A stretch of 64,000 bases of DNA from Paragonimus westermani (taxonomy: Eukaryota > Platyhelminthes > Trematoda > Plagiorchiida > Troglotrematidae): assembly GCA_008508345.1 (NCBI GenBank), contig QNGE01003068.1:1-64000 (forward strand), in the 5' to 3' direction. The notes beneath the pieces were generated by a model. The model was not told the origin of the DNA, made no database searches, and was given only the letters and a program-made list of their open reading frames with translations. Made by a program: the position numbers and the translations under genes. Shown here piece by piece: positions 31,082 through 41,687 of the stretch (positions within the stretch are counted from its first letter, which is position 1; the number at the start of each line of letters is the position of its first letter).

Positions 31082-31400
31082 TTAACAAACGGAAACTTTG
31101 TTCACCAGGCGTTTGGCTTTCGCAGTTCTAATGGTTTCTGCAACTAAGAACTCAAGTGTCATTCTCAGCCTTTGTTTAATTTCTTCAACGTTTTCCAGGT
31201 CACTATTATTACCTGTGTCCAACGCGTGACCAGCGATTGTGGAATCTTTTTTCATGGCTTGCTGCTCTAATTGATTTTAGGTTACGTTCTGTTGCTTACT
31301 TAGTGCTTATTTACTGTATTTTTTAGCTCTGGTGTCATCTGCCCAGTCCAAACGTGCGATAAATATTCGTCGTTTACTCTACGTTTTGTTAGTTCTCTCA
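31082..31400 (-). pseudogene. degraded GIY-YIG domain, other PLE lineage
   Basis: The minus-strand frame from 31255 reads 'MKKDSTIAGHALDTGNNSDL' then 'ENVEEIKQRLRMTLEFLVAE' and ends with TAA at 31084-31082. It fits the end of GIY-YIG domains of the type 'SAIxEHALDTGHxIDxENVEVL...LxAEAxxI'. Upstream, around 31381-31320, 'IFIARLDWADD' may be the old YIGRT region. No RT motif was found further upstream. The wording differs from the other PLEs in the window, so I place it in a separate lineage. Confidence 0.45.
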
Positions 31401-33457
31401 GCAGAAAGATGGTCGTTAAAATGCACAAATTTTTCAAGCAATATCTTTCCCTTCCTTAAAACTGTCCTGAAAACTACACGGTTCAAGACCCTCTGAATAA
31501 CCTGCCTTCTTTCCTCAATTAGAAGAAAAGCAGCTCTTTTTCATTGTTTTCATATCTTTAACACCCATTTCAGTAGCCTTCTTAACTGCTTTTTAAGAAA
31601 CCGTTTGGGATAACTCTTTTTTGTCGTGGGAATCACCGCCCCTTTTTGCTATCACAGTAGTGTATTTAAACAGTGTCCTGTGAAACTGTGTGGCTGCAAT
31701 GTTACAGTTAAAATCTCTACGATGAGCGGGTCTACCGCCACGATCAATGGACAACTCCGTTTTTTTAGTTGACTGTAGTTTTGAGTCTTCGTCCCCACCC
31801 CGTATGTATCATGTCATTATTATGTTCAATTACGTTAAATTATTCATCTGGTTCCGAACTCTATATCCAGCCGAGCTGCTGGGAAAGTAACTCTGTTCAA
31901 CCTAATTTCGTGACCGCAAAGCTTCCGTCCACATGGCTTCACCAAATTTTTGCTAGGCTTTCAAATTACCCCATTGCCTTCTTCCCAAATTGTTTCACAA
32001 AAATTCCGGTAAAATATGGGATACTGCAGGTTCCACTACTACTTCTCTTTTCTGAACATAATTTTTAGCTATAAACTAGACAGTTCACTTGCACACATGT
32101 CGATATCCCAGTTGTCATTCAATCGCTAATTAACCTTGTTCTTTTCAAATTGCTGTCGTATTGTGATGGTTTTGTGATGGTTTTTAGCGCGCTCCTCTGG
32201 AGTACTTTAATAAATGTTGCTATAAGATCAAAACCAAATATCACTTCATTTGTGCTCGACTGAACTTCAACTAATTCTACGCACAAAAATCATAAGTACC
32301 CGATCGAAAGACTCGATTTTCCCTCTAATGACTAAAAAACTCCTGGAGACCCAATTTCACCAACATGACCTTTATGAACATCTTAAGGTTTACAAGAACA
32401 TGAGGTTAATGTGCATTTAGGGCACAAAATGTCCTGTTTTTTGCCCTAAACTCTCCTGCCAAATACGAATACGTTTCTTCTACTTGTAGACAGAGATGCA
32501 CCTATATTCCTAAATTTGTTAAATCGTCATTGTTGTAGATGGTTTTTCACTTTTGTTTCGTAGTCTCCCTAGTTCATCATGACATCGGTGTTGTTTTATT
32601 CCGCCTCCGAATTTACAACAGTCACATTTGAATTCGATCTCCAGTACTGTGTTTTCATTTGGTACACGGCTACAGGTCTCTTCCTGGTGAGGCCTAAGAA
32701 TGTTGAATAGTTGGGTTGAATAAGATTACCCTTAAGGAAATATTGTGATAGCTGTTCAATATCCTTAGTCAGATTAGCCATTCACATTTCGTGCTATTTT
32801 GCGTAAACAAATTCAGTTTTAATTACTCTGTCGATTCGTCAAACAAATTTGACCTATTTTTCTCCATCCATAAAGTGGAACAATAATGACAATTTTCAAG
32901 GTAACGAATAAGTCGAATGCACAAAGTTTATGCCTGCGTGATGGATTGCGCTCCCCATTCCGCATGCACATTTTTGTGTCGGGCGACGAATCATCTGATC
33001 GCGTTCCGTTAGTTATCGATCACAACCGTGATTGGGCAAGGCTGATTGGCTCAGTCCGTATCTTTTGTACATCATAACCAAAGAACAATCTTTGCATCAG
33101 AAAAAAGGAATTGTATGGTTAATATGCAGTTCCACTTGCATCAAAATAGAGAGAAGCTTGATTTGACAACGACCAGCTGTTAGGAAGCAATCTTGTGAAT
33201 CACAGTGCCCTTCTGGGGTTACTCCTGGTTTATGTAGTAAGTAAACTTTTTCAGTTCTTTGTTTGACACAAATGGTCAATCTTGTTGCTACGTAAAATGT
33301 AACTGGGATAGTGAGACCTCTAGTTAGTATGCTAGCAGTCATGCTTTGCCGAACCGTTTGAGCAACTAGGGCATACGGGACTGGACACTATTAAGACAAA
33401 TGTCGTTTGGATACTTTACTGGTAATATTTCGATGTGAAACCTCTAAGCTCCCAGTG
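31401..33457. other. unassigned, T-rich on the plus strand
   Basis: Minus-strand sequence upstream of the GIY-YIG relic may be the rest of that element, but I could not align it. An 11-base tandem duplication ('ttgtgatggtt') sits at about 32158-32187. Confidence 0.35.
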
Positions 33458-33527
33458 TGGCTACGTGGCTAAACTGACAAAACACATGCCGCGCATGCGT
33501 CCTCAGTTACTTCGCTGTTTCGAATCT
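33458..33527 (+). repeat. possible tRNA-derived SINE head
   Basis: TGGCTACGTGG at 33458-33468 resembles a pol III box A, and GTTTCGAATCT at 33517-33527 resembles box B, spaced as in a slightly long tRNA. No cloverleaf can be drawn with confidence, so it is not called a tRNA gene. Confidence 0.3.
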
Positions 33528-33614
33528 AGGAAAGACCAAACTTTTCATTGGTAGATCGCTTCATACTTGTCTACTTTGCCATATTATTTATTTGCAACAT
33601 CAAATTTCAGGTCA

Positions 33615-33869
33615 ATGAAGTATGCATTTTTCCTGCTATCAGTAACCATATGTTTTTCTGCTCCTCACTCTGTCAATTTCCTGTTGTATCGCAATTCGCA
33701 CCATAGGTATGTGTGTACACTGTTTTGCTTCCTAAACTCTCAACGGCGATCCGCCAACTGTTTTGCGGTAAAACTAACAGTCCATGGTAGTGGCAGCGAA
33801 TGCACACAAATTTCGCTATATTATGCTACCTATAATCTACCCCAGTTTGCAGTTGAAGATCAACCTTAG
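33615..33869 (+). CDS. candidate small secreted protein or signal exon
   Basis: ATG at 33615 opens 'MKYAFFLLSVTICFSAPHSV', a textbook signal peptide (K in the n-region, long hydrophobic core, small residues before a likely cut after CFSA). Just upstream the sequence ends 'caaatttcag' at 33610, a good 3' splice (or spliced-leader trans-splice) acceptor four bases before the ATG. The frame runs 84 codons to TAG at 33867-33869 with four cysteines after the signal ('YVCTLFCFL', 'NCFAV', 'SECTQ'). Alternatively the exon ends at 33706, where AG/GTATGT is a strong donor, leaving a 30-residue signal exon in phase 2. No family recognised. The acceptor, leader and donor together make chance less likely, but it is unproven. 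Confidence 0.4.
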   Translation: MKYAFFLLSVTICFSAPHSVNFLLYRNSHHRYVCTLFCFLNSQRRSANCFAVKLTVHGSGSECTQISLYYATYNLPQFAVEDQP

Positions 33870-35268
33870 TTACACGTAGGAGCAGTTATTTGTTGGAAGT
33901 AACAAGGCCTACTTGTTGGACTGAATTCGTAAGTAATTCATTCAAAGGGATTTGTAAAGTTGCTTCAGCCAAATCTCTGCAACGGCATAATATTTCCTAC
34001 CATGGTTTTTCAGTGTAGGAGGCCATCTTAGTGCGTGCAAATCATTCGAACATTTGCAAAACAGCCTGCATACCGGTACAACCAAATAGAACTTTTAAGC
34101 AAAACAGGAAAGACCTAAATCGAAAGACTCATTAAAACGAAACACACAGTGGCTTATGCACAACACGAATAGGACAGCTATCCGGTGGTACGGTAAAACA
34201 GAATTTAACGGTGAACCTTGCAACTCACGAGAGGATAAAATGAGTATCCATCACTGAATGCTGTTCGCGGGTTTGTATTGTACGTTCACTCTTCCTAACT
34301 TTCACACTGGTTTTATGAGATACTGCCAGTATCTGTTTAGATGCGATTCTGTTGCAATAATTGAAGACAGAGTTATTCTCTTTCGTATTACAAATTGTAA
34401 TATCAAAGATGTGTACTACGGGTTAGAGGGGTCATTAATGTTTTGCATATCGTTAAGTTAATCTTTGTCGTTAAGTCTTTGATGAAATGATGAATGGAAA
34501 GCCATGAACAAAAATTAAAGCACTGCTAATTCTGAAGATTTCACGGATACATGTGAGGTTGACGTCATTTGTGATAACCCTAACACAATTGATTTCAGAG
34601 GAACAAGGCCATTAAGCAGACTAGTCATTACTTGTCGTTGTAACATCGAAAAATCCAACTGGACCTTCTATGACGGGAGCCTTTTGATATTGCTACCGTT
34701 CGTTTGATCGGAGGTAGGTCTGCTGCACCAAGGTGTACAGACTGCACGTAATTGACACACCAAAATGCAAGAGTGCACAGTGGTGGATATCATGCACAAG
34801 CAAATAAAACCGCAGCTGGCAGTGTGTTGTGTCTGGTTAATATTACTGTTATGTAAACCTATAATCTTCAGTCCGTATGATTTTGTCTAAGTTGAAGATC
34901 ACTCTTTTAGTGAAGTCACTTGAAGGTGATTAGTTATATCTGTAGCTGTTCCATAAGACCGGCGACGTTACAGTAGTCTGTAACTGGTTGGGTGAAATCA
35001 GTGACTTCGACGTTCGCACGAACCTTATATCTAGTGGGGATTCCTTATATCAAAACAGATATATTCAAGTTAAAACTTTCAACCGTCTGGCTACCTTTGC
35101 GCAATGTTGTGCTTGAGAAGGTGAATGATACCGCCACTTCCGATTTGCGCGGTGGGTTCAAATTAGCACTTAGATGAATAGAGGGCTTTCTTTTCATTAT
35201 AAGGAACAACTTACAGAGAGAAAAAACTTCCCCCTTACTTCAACGCCTAAACAAAAACGCAGACATCT
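33870..35268. other. unassigned stretch
   Basis: No recognised family; short frames only. Confidence 0.4.
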
Positions 35269-35500
35269 GATGAGTAGTCGAGGATTTGGTTTATTTTCAA
35301 GTTGACCATCACTCACATTTGATCGCAACTTTCGCATTCAGGTAGATATTCTAGCCAGTCTTTTTCGAAAATAAGCACTAGACTTGAGTTTCCCTCTCAT
35401 TAGAGCTCGTCAGTAGTGCATATCCTTGCCACGGCCGGCATTTGAACTCTGACTATTCCAATCATGAGGCAACCGTGTTGACCACTGCGTGTAAACACGC
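35269..35500 (-). repeat. tRNA-derived SINE copy
   Basis: Minus strand: box A-like CAGTGGTCAACA (35488-35477), box B-like GAGTTCAAATGCC (35449-35437), a body with the 'aagcactagact' block shared with the 24-kb copy, and a tail ('ttggtttattttcaagttga' on the plus strand) shared nearly perfectly with 41559-41635. This copy is the most complete and best shows the tRNA-head / body / tail order. Confidence 0.65.
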
Positions 35501-37722
35501 ATATCACCATCATGAACTCCATATTATAGGATAGTGTATCAATACATAATTTGCATCCTGGCTGGTTATCTAACTCAATTTAAGCTTGTTTTGTTGTCAC
35601 GGACATTCTTCATGCTTCAACCCCACTTTCGTCCGACCTAGACCTGAATGGTGTAGGCAATCTTCTCATCAAGCAGTTGATGGTGCATTTTTATCATAGT
35701 CAAATTTGTTTCTAATTAAAGGACAATGATTATACGAGGAAACCAATGGAAATGAAACAATGGTACATGATAAGAAATGGTGAATCGAAGCGGTATTTCT
35801 CCGAGATCATGCTAGAGAACCGTGAAGTAATTCGTTTATTGCATGATTGGCATCAAAAGCCTTCCAATGGGCACGATTTTGTTCTTCGTGTGAGATGCAT
35901 CATGAAACCATATACATTACAAAATGATAGAACGAAAAAAACAGCTTATACTAACCACTCCCGTTGGTAAAAGTGAGAGTTTAAGAAAACCTCACGATGC
36001 AGTCTAATGAGAGTAATAACTCAAACTGTCAGTAACCTGTTCTAATGGACTCTCACCATGTGACGGATGAACACATTTTTCTAACGACGATTTGAGGTCA
36101 GTCAATACAGCTTTGGACTTCAGCAGACGGAGCAAAGAAAAGTGGCCTTCTTGTCAGCCATTCACTGTGGAGTAGATGAACAATAGCTAAACATCTACAT
36201 TGTCTTCAACACCGAGGTGAATTAAAAGTAGGAAATTATGGACAACATTGAAGTGCAGCATAGCGAAAATCCCACGTTTCCAGTGTTGTCAATAAAGCCA
36301 GAACAGAATATCAAGTTAGCCTGTCCGTGCAACTGTCAAGCTTATCCCGAGAAATGGAAACAATAATTCCTCCTGATTTTGCACGCGTTGACTGTCATCT
36401 ACACTAATACAAAATTTCTCGTACCACTGATCGAATGTGTTGATGTCACCTTGCAGAGATCGTCCGCGACATTCAAGTCGTATGAAAAAAGAAAACAATG
36501 ACTGAAAATTCTTCGTGCTGATCCACAGTGTGAGGTAAAACGGATAGCGGTCCGGGGCGAACCCCAGGGTCTACTCCTTGAGTTAGGAGGGAGGGAAGAG
36601 AGATCGGATTCAGATTTAACCCGAAAAACTCCGCTATTAATAGCTAAGATTGTCCAACAATGAATTCTGGGTTGAGCGTCGTTCGTCACACGAAACCACA
36701 GAAGTGAACTGTGTAGGAAAGCAAACGAATGTCTCAGTAAGGCCAAAGAAAATCGTGGCAACAAGATAACTTTCAAACGAATCTTGAGAACACTATAGTC
36801 TATAGGCGATGGTTGCCAGTATTTAAGCTGTTGGAAACAGGATCAGTTTGTGTGCACAACGACTATGACACTAGCATCAATAGCTACTGTAGTCGTCCAA
36901 GGAAAAAAGAACTAAAACAATTGTAAAACGATCCACCAGTACCTTGTTTGTGATAAAAACAGACCACAATAAGAAAATAACGAACACTTCTTTTCGTGGC
37001 AATATCGGTGCACACTTATAGAATCAAATGATTAGTTGCAAGGTGAGTCTGTCATTGATTGGTAATATATACAAATATGAAGCTACAGACAGTAACCTGC
37101 TTGACCTAGCACTGACATGGGAAAATGTGCAAATGACGTGACCGTCCATACAGTTGGCATCATATCTCGTAACTCGACGTCGGATTGTTCGGCTGTTAGA
37201 CTGCAGATAAGATGCATAAGTTCAGATTGTAGAAAGCCATAAGAAGGTAGGCGCTTGGATGACAAAGCGTCTGATAACGTGACAACAATAACTGACAGCT
37301 AATTGTAAGAAAAACCTACGAGACGTATTATCTACACAGTCACATATTCCGATATGAATCCAACTCCGGCTTGTTAATGGCTTGTAATGGATTAGCTAAT
37401 CAAGGCCTCTTATTCATTCGGATACTGGAATGAGCAGTTGAACTATACCAGATACTAGGAGTAGAGCTTGGTTCAATATTTCAAAAAGGAAAGTGGTCAT
37501 ATTTGTTTTTGGAAAAACCGTTCTTTCTACAGTTATTCCAGAATACCACGCTCTGGTTATGCTCGAAGATTTTTACCGCAGTAACAGTCATTTACCAGTA
37601 GTTTGTGAAATTTAGCATGCTTTGTTTAATACTATGCACGTCCAATAGTCGTCTATTAGTATCAACGTTGGCAGCAGCCGGAAGGACAAACCGCTCAATT
37701 TCTTGGACTGAATTTCGAAGAT
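35501..37722. other. unassigned stretch
   Basis: The ATG-initiated frame 35746-35970 ('MEMKQWYMIRNGESKRYFSE') is hydrophilic but unrecognised. The minus-strand frame at 36399-36776 is serine- and arginine-rich, typical of noncoding translation. Confidence 0.4.
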
Positions 37723-37940
37723 TCTGATTAGTTGGCACTGAACATCACCCTCATTTGATCATACTGTTCGCATTCAGGTAAATCTTTCGGCCATCCCACT
37801 GCCTAAGGCGAAGCTGGAATGAAACTACGCTGTTCTAAAGGCTCACTATTGTTTCATATACTTGTCCGAGCCGGACTTTACACTCCGACCCTCGTGTTTG
37901 TGAGATTGGCATGTCAACCACAACACCAGCAACCTCACAC
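37723..37940 (-). repeat. tRNA-derived SINE copy
   Basis: It carries the same tail block ('catcaccctcatttgatcat' near 37743), body and tRNA-like head (box B around 37870-37885, box A around 37910-37925) as the 35-kb copy, diverged. Its head is one arm of the inverted repeat at 37868-38331. Confidence 0.6.
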
Positions 37941-38331
37941 TGAACATGACTGAGCATTCACATGTGAACGTACAAATAAAACTTTGTGTGAAGAAGGCTC
38001 AGAGTCCCTGACGATCTCCATAGGAGAAACAATAACTGTCCTGTCAACTCCAGTCAATAACTCCGTGACTACAAGCATCATCGGATCAACTGAGCAATGT
38101 ATACAGTTTGGAATGAAATTCGAAGATTCTGAATATTTCAAACTGAACACAGTACAGGGAGGTTGTTGTTTTCTTCCATAAAGATCGTAGAAAAATCTGA
38201 ACACTCTTCACACAAAGTTACATTTATACGTTCACATATGACTGCTCAGTCATGTTCCGTGTGAGGTTGCTGGTGTTGCGGTTAACATGCTTGTTTCATA
38301 AACACGACGGTTGGGGTGCAAATTCCGGCTC
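37868..38331. repeat. inverted repeat, 127-bp arms, 210-bp loop
   Basis: The left arm 37868-37994 and the reverse complement of the right arm 38205-38331 align end to end with substitutions only, roughly 80% by eye. Both arms contain a SINE head plus flanking sequence ('ccagcaacctcacac'). Since the similarity runs past the SINE into flanking DNA, this is an inverted duplication rather than two independent insertions. Confidence 0.75.
37995..38181 (+). CDS. unidentified open frame in the inverted-repeat loop
   Basis: The loop is open on the plus strand: 'EGSESLTISIGETITVLSTP', 'VNNSVTTSIIGSTEQCIQFG', ending 'NTVQGGCCFLP' with TAA at 38179-38181. It is hydrophilic, threonine/serine-rich and protein-like, with no start codon of its own other than one in the arm. 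It could be a captured exon. The reverse strand is also open, so the coding call is weak. Confidence 0.25.
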
Positions 38332-38400
38332 AGGCAAGGATACGCCCAGTTTCTTTCGTTCTCCCACTCTCACAATTCGAACAGAATAACCACCGAAACT
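38205..38400 (+). repeat. tRNA-derived SINE head, plus orientation
   Basis: The plus strand has 'gttgcggttaacatgc' (box A-like, about 38275-38290) and 'ggggtgcaaattccgg' (box B-like, about 38313-38328), followed by 'ctcaggcaaggata', parallel to 'ccgtggcaaggata' in the 35-kb copy. The body beyond 38350 is not clearly conserved. Confidence 0.5.
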
Positions 38401-41400
38401 GAAAACAGTTTGCAGTAGACGGTTTTGTCCCAGTGAGTTGCCCCGATCCTCCATACTGATGGGTCTGGTTCCCGATCCTGAATGATTCCAATTTCAGGAC
38501 GAATTAGTAGAAAAGAAGTGAATTAAAACCTCTCTTAATTAAAAAAATCGATCACAACCACATGACAATATGCAACTGAAATTCCCGAATTTGTGTAGGC
38601 TACCTTAACATTTTCGTTAGATATTAATCAATGATAACCAGCCAATAAAAAGTCAATGTCTATTGGTGTGAACTCCTACGCAGCTATTTTAATACTGAAA
38701 ACAAAACTGCAAGACGTGTAGTGTTATAAAATTGTTGCCACTATATCACCAGTCTACTCCCATAGCTTTGACCTTCCCACTGCTTATTTCGACCGGGATG
38801 CTAACACGGTTGTTGGGCATTCTTTTTCTAATAATCTTTTGTTACCGTATTTGACATTTAGGTACATGTGCAACTCGAGAACGTTTCGGGTATGTTCGAC
38901 ATACTGTCTGGTTGCGTCTGGCCATCAAATGGAAGAAACCTAAAATCCATCTAACAGCTTCAGGAAGATTACCTCTTTCCGCTATAGGCATTCGGTTCCG
39001 CACCTGATGCAGACGCACGAACGGCTTATTTTACGGTGTCTAACACTGCAACAAAAGTTGATCTGAAATTAGTACTTCCACGGCTTATTGACAGGACACC
39101 AGTGACAGAGAAAGGTGTCAAACTAATCCAAAAATTGAATGAAAAAACCCTCTCTATGCGTCTGCGTCTTTGTATCGTTTACGCGACAAAACGCTTTTGG
39201 GCAGTTATTAGAAGTAAACGGATGTGACTAGAAACAGAACTGGAAAAATCCGTTGGAGTGTGGACATCGAAAATTCATAGCAAGCTTCACTGAATACATA
39301 TCCTGACAAATGTCCACGTGTCGTGTAATGTGGGGGTAGAGTTGATAGGTGATTTGGAAAGAAGGGGTGTTGGTTTTAAAGTCGTTCGCCCTGCCCATTG
39401 CTCTGAAAGGTACTTTCGCTTGACTCGGTTTGTGTAGTAAGCTCCCTGTTTGTTATCTTAGTTTCTCTGAATTGTTCGTGATATAAGTGGATTTCTCGGT
39501 GGTAATCAGATAAGTAAATTTTTGTAGGTGAAAATGCTTTACAGAAAGTGGTATACCTAAATAGGGGACCATTAAAGCCTCAGGTGGATCTCATGATGAG
39601 TCGTTTCCAGGCTCCTCTAGTCAATGTTATTTTTGTTCGAGCAGTGTATCACATACACAGACCTTTCAGTGGCACGTTTAAGCATATTGGAGTGGATCCA
39701 ACGCAAAGTCAGAAGTTTGACGTGCAGCTGGACCCAGTCCCAACTGAACTGTGTAGAATATAAATGTACATATTACCAACAAGTTATTGTGACTGACGGC
39801 TAAGACACCCCGTTCATGCTGACGGTAGCGTAGCAATTACCACATCCGCACAACAAGCACGTGAACTTGAGTTGGGCTCGCGGTTTAGACAGAAAAATAC
39901 ACTACTAATTAAGTCAACCAAGGGTAAGTCTCTGTTCAATATAGAGTTTGGATTGAACTGGTGGTTAATTTCTACTAACCCTTATTTGATTTGCTAACAG
40001 GTGGAAAACAAAGTCCCAAGCAGCACGCTTTGTTTGGGTGGTGGAATAAAATTTAGTCGTTTGGCTCAGGACAGGTAAGCAGCCAACCGTGGCAATATGA
40101 TTAATAGTACGCGTGTAACTAGACAGTGCGTGCGTTAATTAGGTAGGCCATCTAAAAGTCAGACTAAATTCTTAACCAACCAGGATGCTGTGGTAATTCG
40201 TGTGTTTAAATGGAAAGTAGTGTGTATTAAAAAATCCCTGTGCAAAATTTTGGGCAACCGCATAAGGCGGGGCAATTGACCAACAGAATTTGCTTTCGTG
40301 TCTGAGACAGGAAAACGCGAATGGGCAAATGGGTGAACAATTCATTATCACGAAAGATCTGGTCCGTGAACCAGACGTCAAAAATTCACTTTCCAAATCA
40401 TAAAGGAATTCCTCAACATGAGCGTAGGAGTTAGTCAATCATCATCCAGCAATCAGTTCCCCACTTGTGGTAGCAAACAGCTACGGTATGAACTCGTAAT
40501 TCTGGTTTCCATAATTCCCTATTTACTACCGCATGTGTCTGAGTAGAACAGTTCACGTGGTAATGCGGTTTGTGTCCAGTCAGTTCTGAAGGCGGTATCC
40601 TATCCTGGCAACCACCTACAAACTCCGTTTTCTATGTCCACACCATGGACTCCAAAGCGGTAACGGTTTTCTCGCCGACGATAGACTGCTAACTACATTC
40701 TTCTTATGTTGCTGTTCAATATGCCGCACTCACCACAATAATTAGCATCCGATGTTCTCTGTGCATCATCCCTGAGACGCGTTGAGTAGGAGACCTGATT
40801 TTAAATTTTACTGAGTTGAGCAGTCATTCCAATACGATTAAAGTTTAACCAAGGTCCCGAAAACACTATTACCGAACAATGAACCTCCTACCATTCTTGC
40901 AATTCTCGTTCACCGTAGTATGACAAGTAATATATCTTAGTTTATGTGATGTGGTTTGACACTATGAAGGCTCAGAGAGGCTTAACCGATGAACGACGAA
41001 GCAGAATACATTTACATTCCACACTGAAAGTCTTGGTCGCCAAGATCTTTTCCATGACAATTATGTTACTCAGCTCCCTTATGAATCCAGTTATTTTATT
41101 CCACATGTCACCACCCTTTTTGGAATATTTAATTAGCAGCTTTCATTGACTCTTAATGCCTGACCTCCTAAAGTGGTTCTGGTACTAATTTCACAAACGA
41201 GGTGCATTCTCCTCTTCACATTTCAGATGGCACATCAGCGCTCACGACCAAACTTTGCAAGTCGTAGAGATGCTGCCTAAATACCTATGCGAGCAACAAT
41301 GTGAACTTTCTGGCCTATGCCTGTCTCACTTCCGTGGATCATTCGAAGTCGAATTTGGTCTGGGCATTGTGATGTTATCGAACCTATACGTGATTAATAG

Positions 41401-41558
41401 TGGCAATCCACACTCAACTCCAAGAGGTTCATTTCCATTGACCTACTGCAGACTCAGTTTACTTAAAACAAATGAAACATTTGGTTGGTCTTATTAGTAA
41501 ACAATTGCCTTGCAGTCAGTAGGCGAATGACGCTAAACACATAATATATGTTGTAATA
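38401..41558. other. unassigned stretch
   Basis: Frames at 39036-39227 and 39548-39763 (plus) start with ATG or GTG and are unremarkable. No repeat family recognised. Confidence 0.4.
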
Positions 41559-41635
41559 CTGATGAGTAGTCGGGGATTTGGTTTATTTTCAAGTTGACCA
41601 TCACTCACATTTGATCGCAGCGTTCGCATTCAGAT
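41559..41635 (-). repeat. SINE tail, cut by an N
   Basis: Nearly identical to the tail of the 35-kb SINE from 'ctgatgagtagtcg' to 'cgcattcag', then interrupted at 41636. The body and head that should follow are missing. Confidence 0.7.
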
Positions 41636-41687
41636 NTCTGAATGCGAACGCTGCGATCAAATGTGAGTGATGGTCAACTTGAAAATA
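41584..41687. repeat. perfect 51-bp palindrome around an N
   Basis: 41584-41634 and 41637-41687 are exact reverse complements, separated by T and N. The left arm is SINE tail. A mismatch-free palindrome with an N at its centre points to an assembly join of two strands or haplotypes, not an evolved hairpin. Confidence 0.9.
41636..41636. other. single N, assembly join
   Basis: Undetermined base at the centre of the palindrome. Order and orientation of sequence left and right of it should not be trusted. Confidence 0.85.

Noticed and set aside
36399..36776. 125-codon minus-strand frame
   Set aside because: Starts at a non-ATG codon, serine/arginine-rich, no motif; frames of this size occur by chance several times in 64 kb at this base composition.
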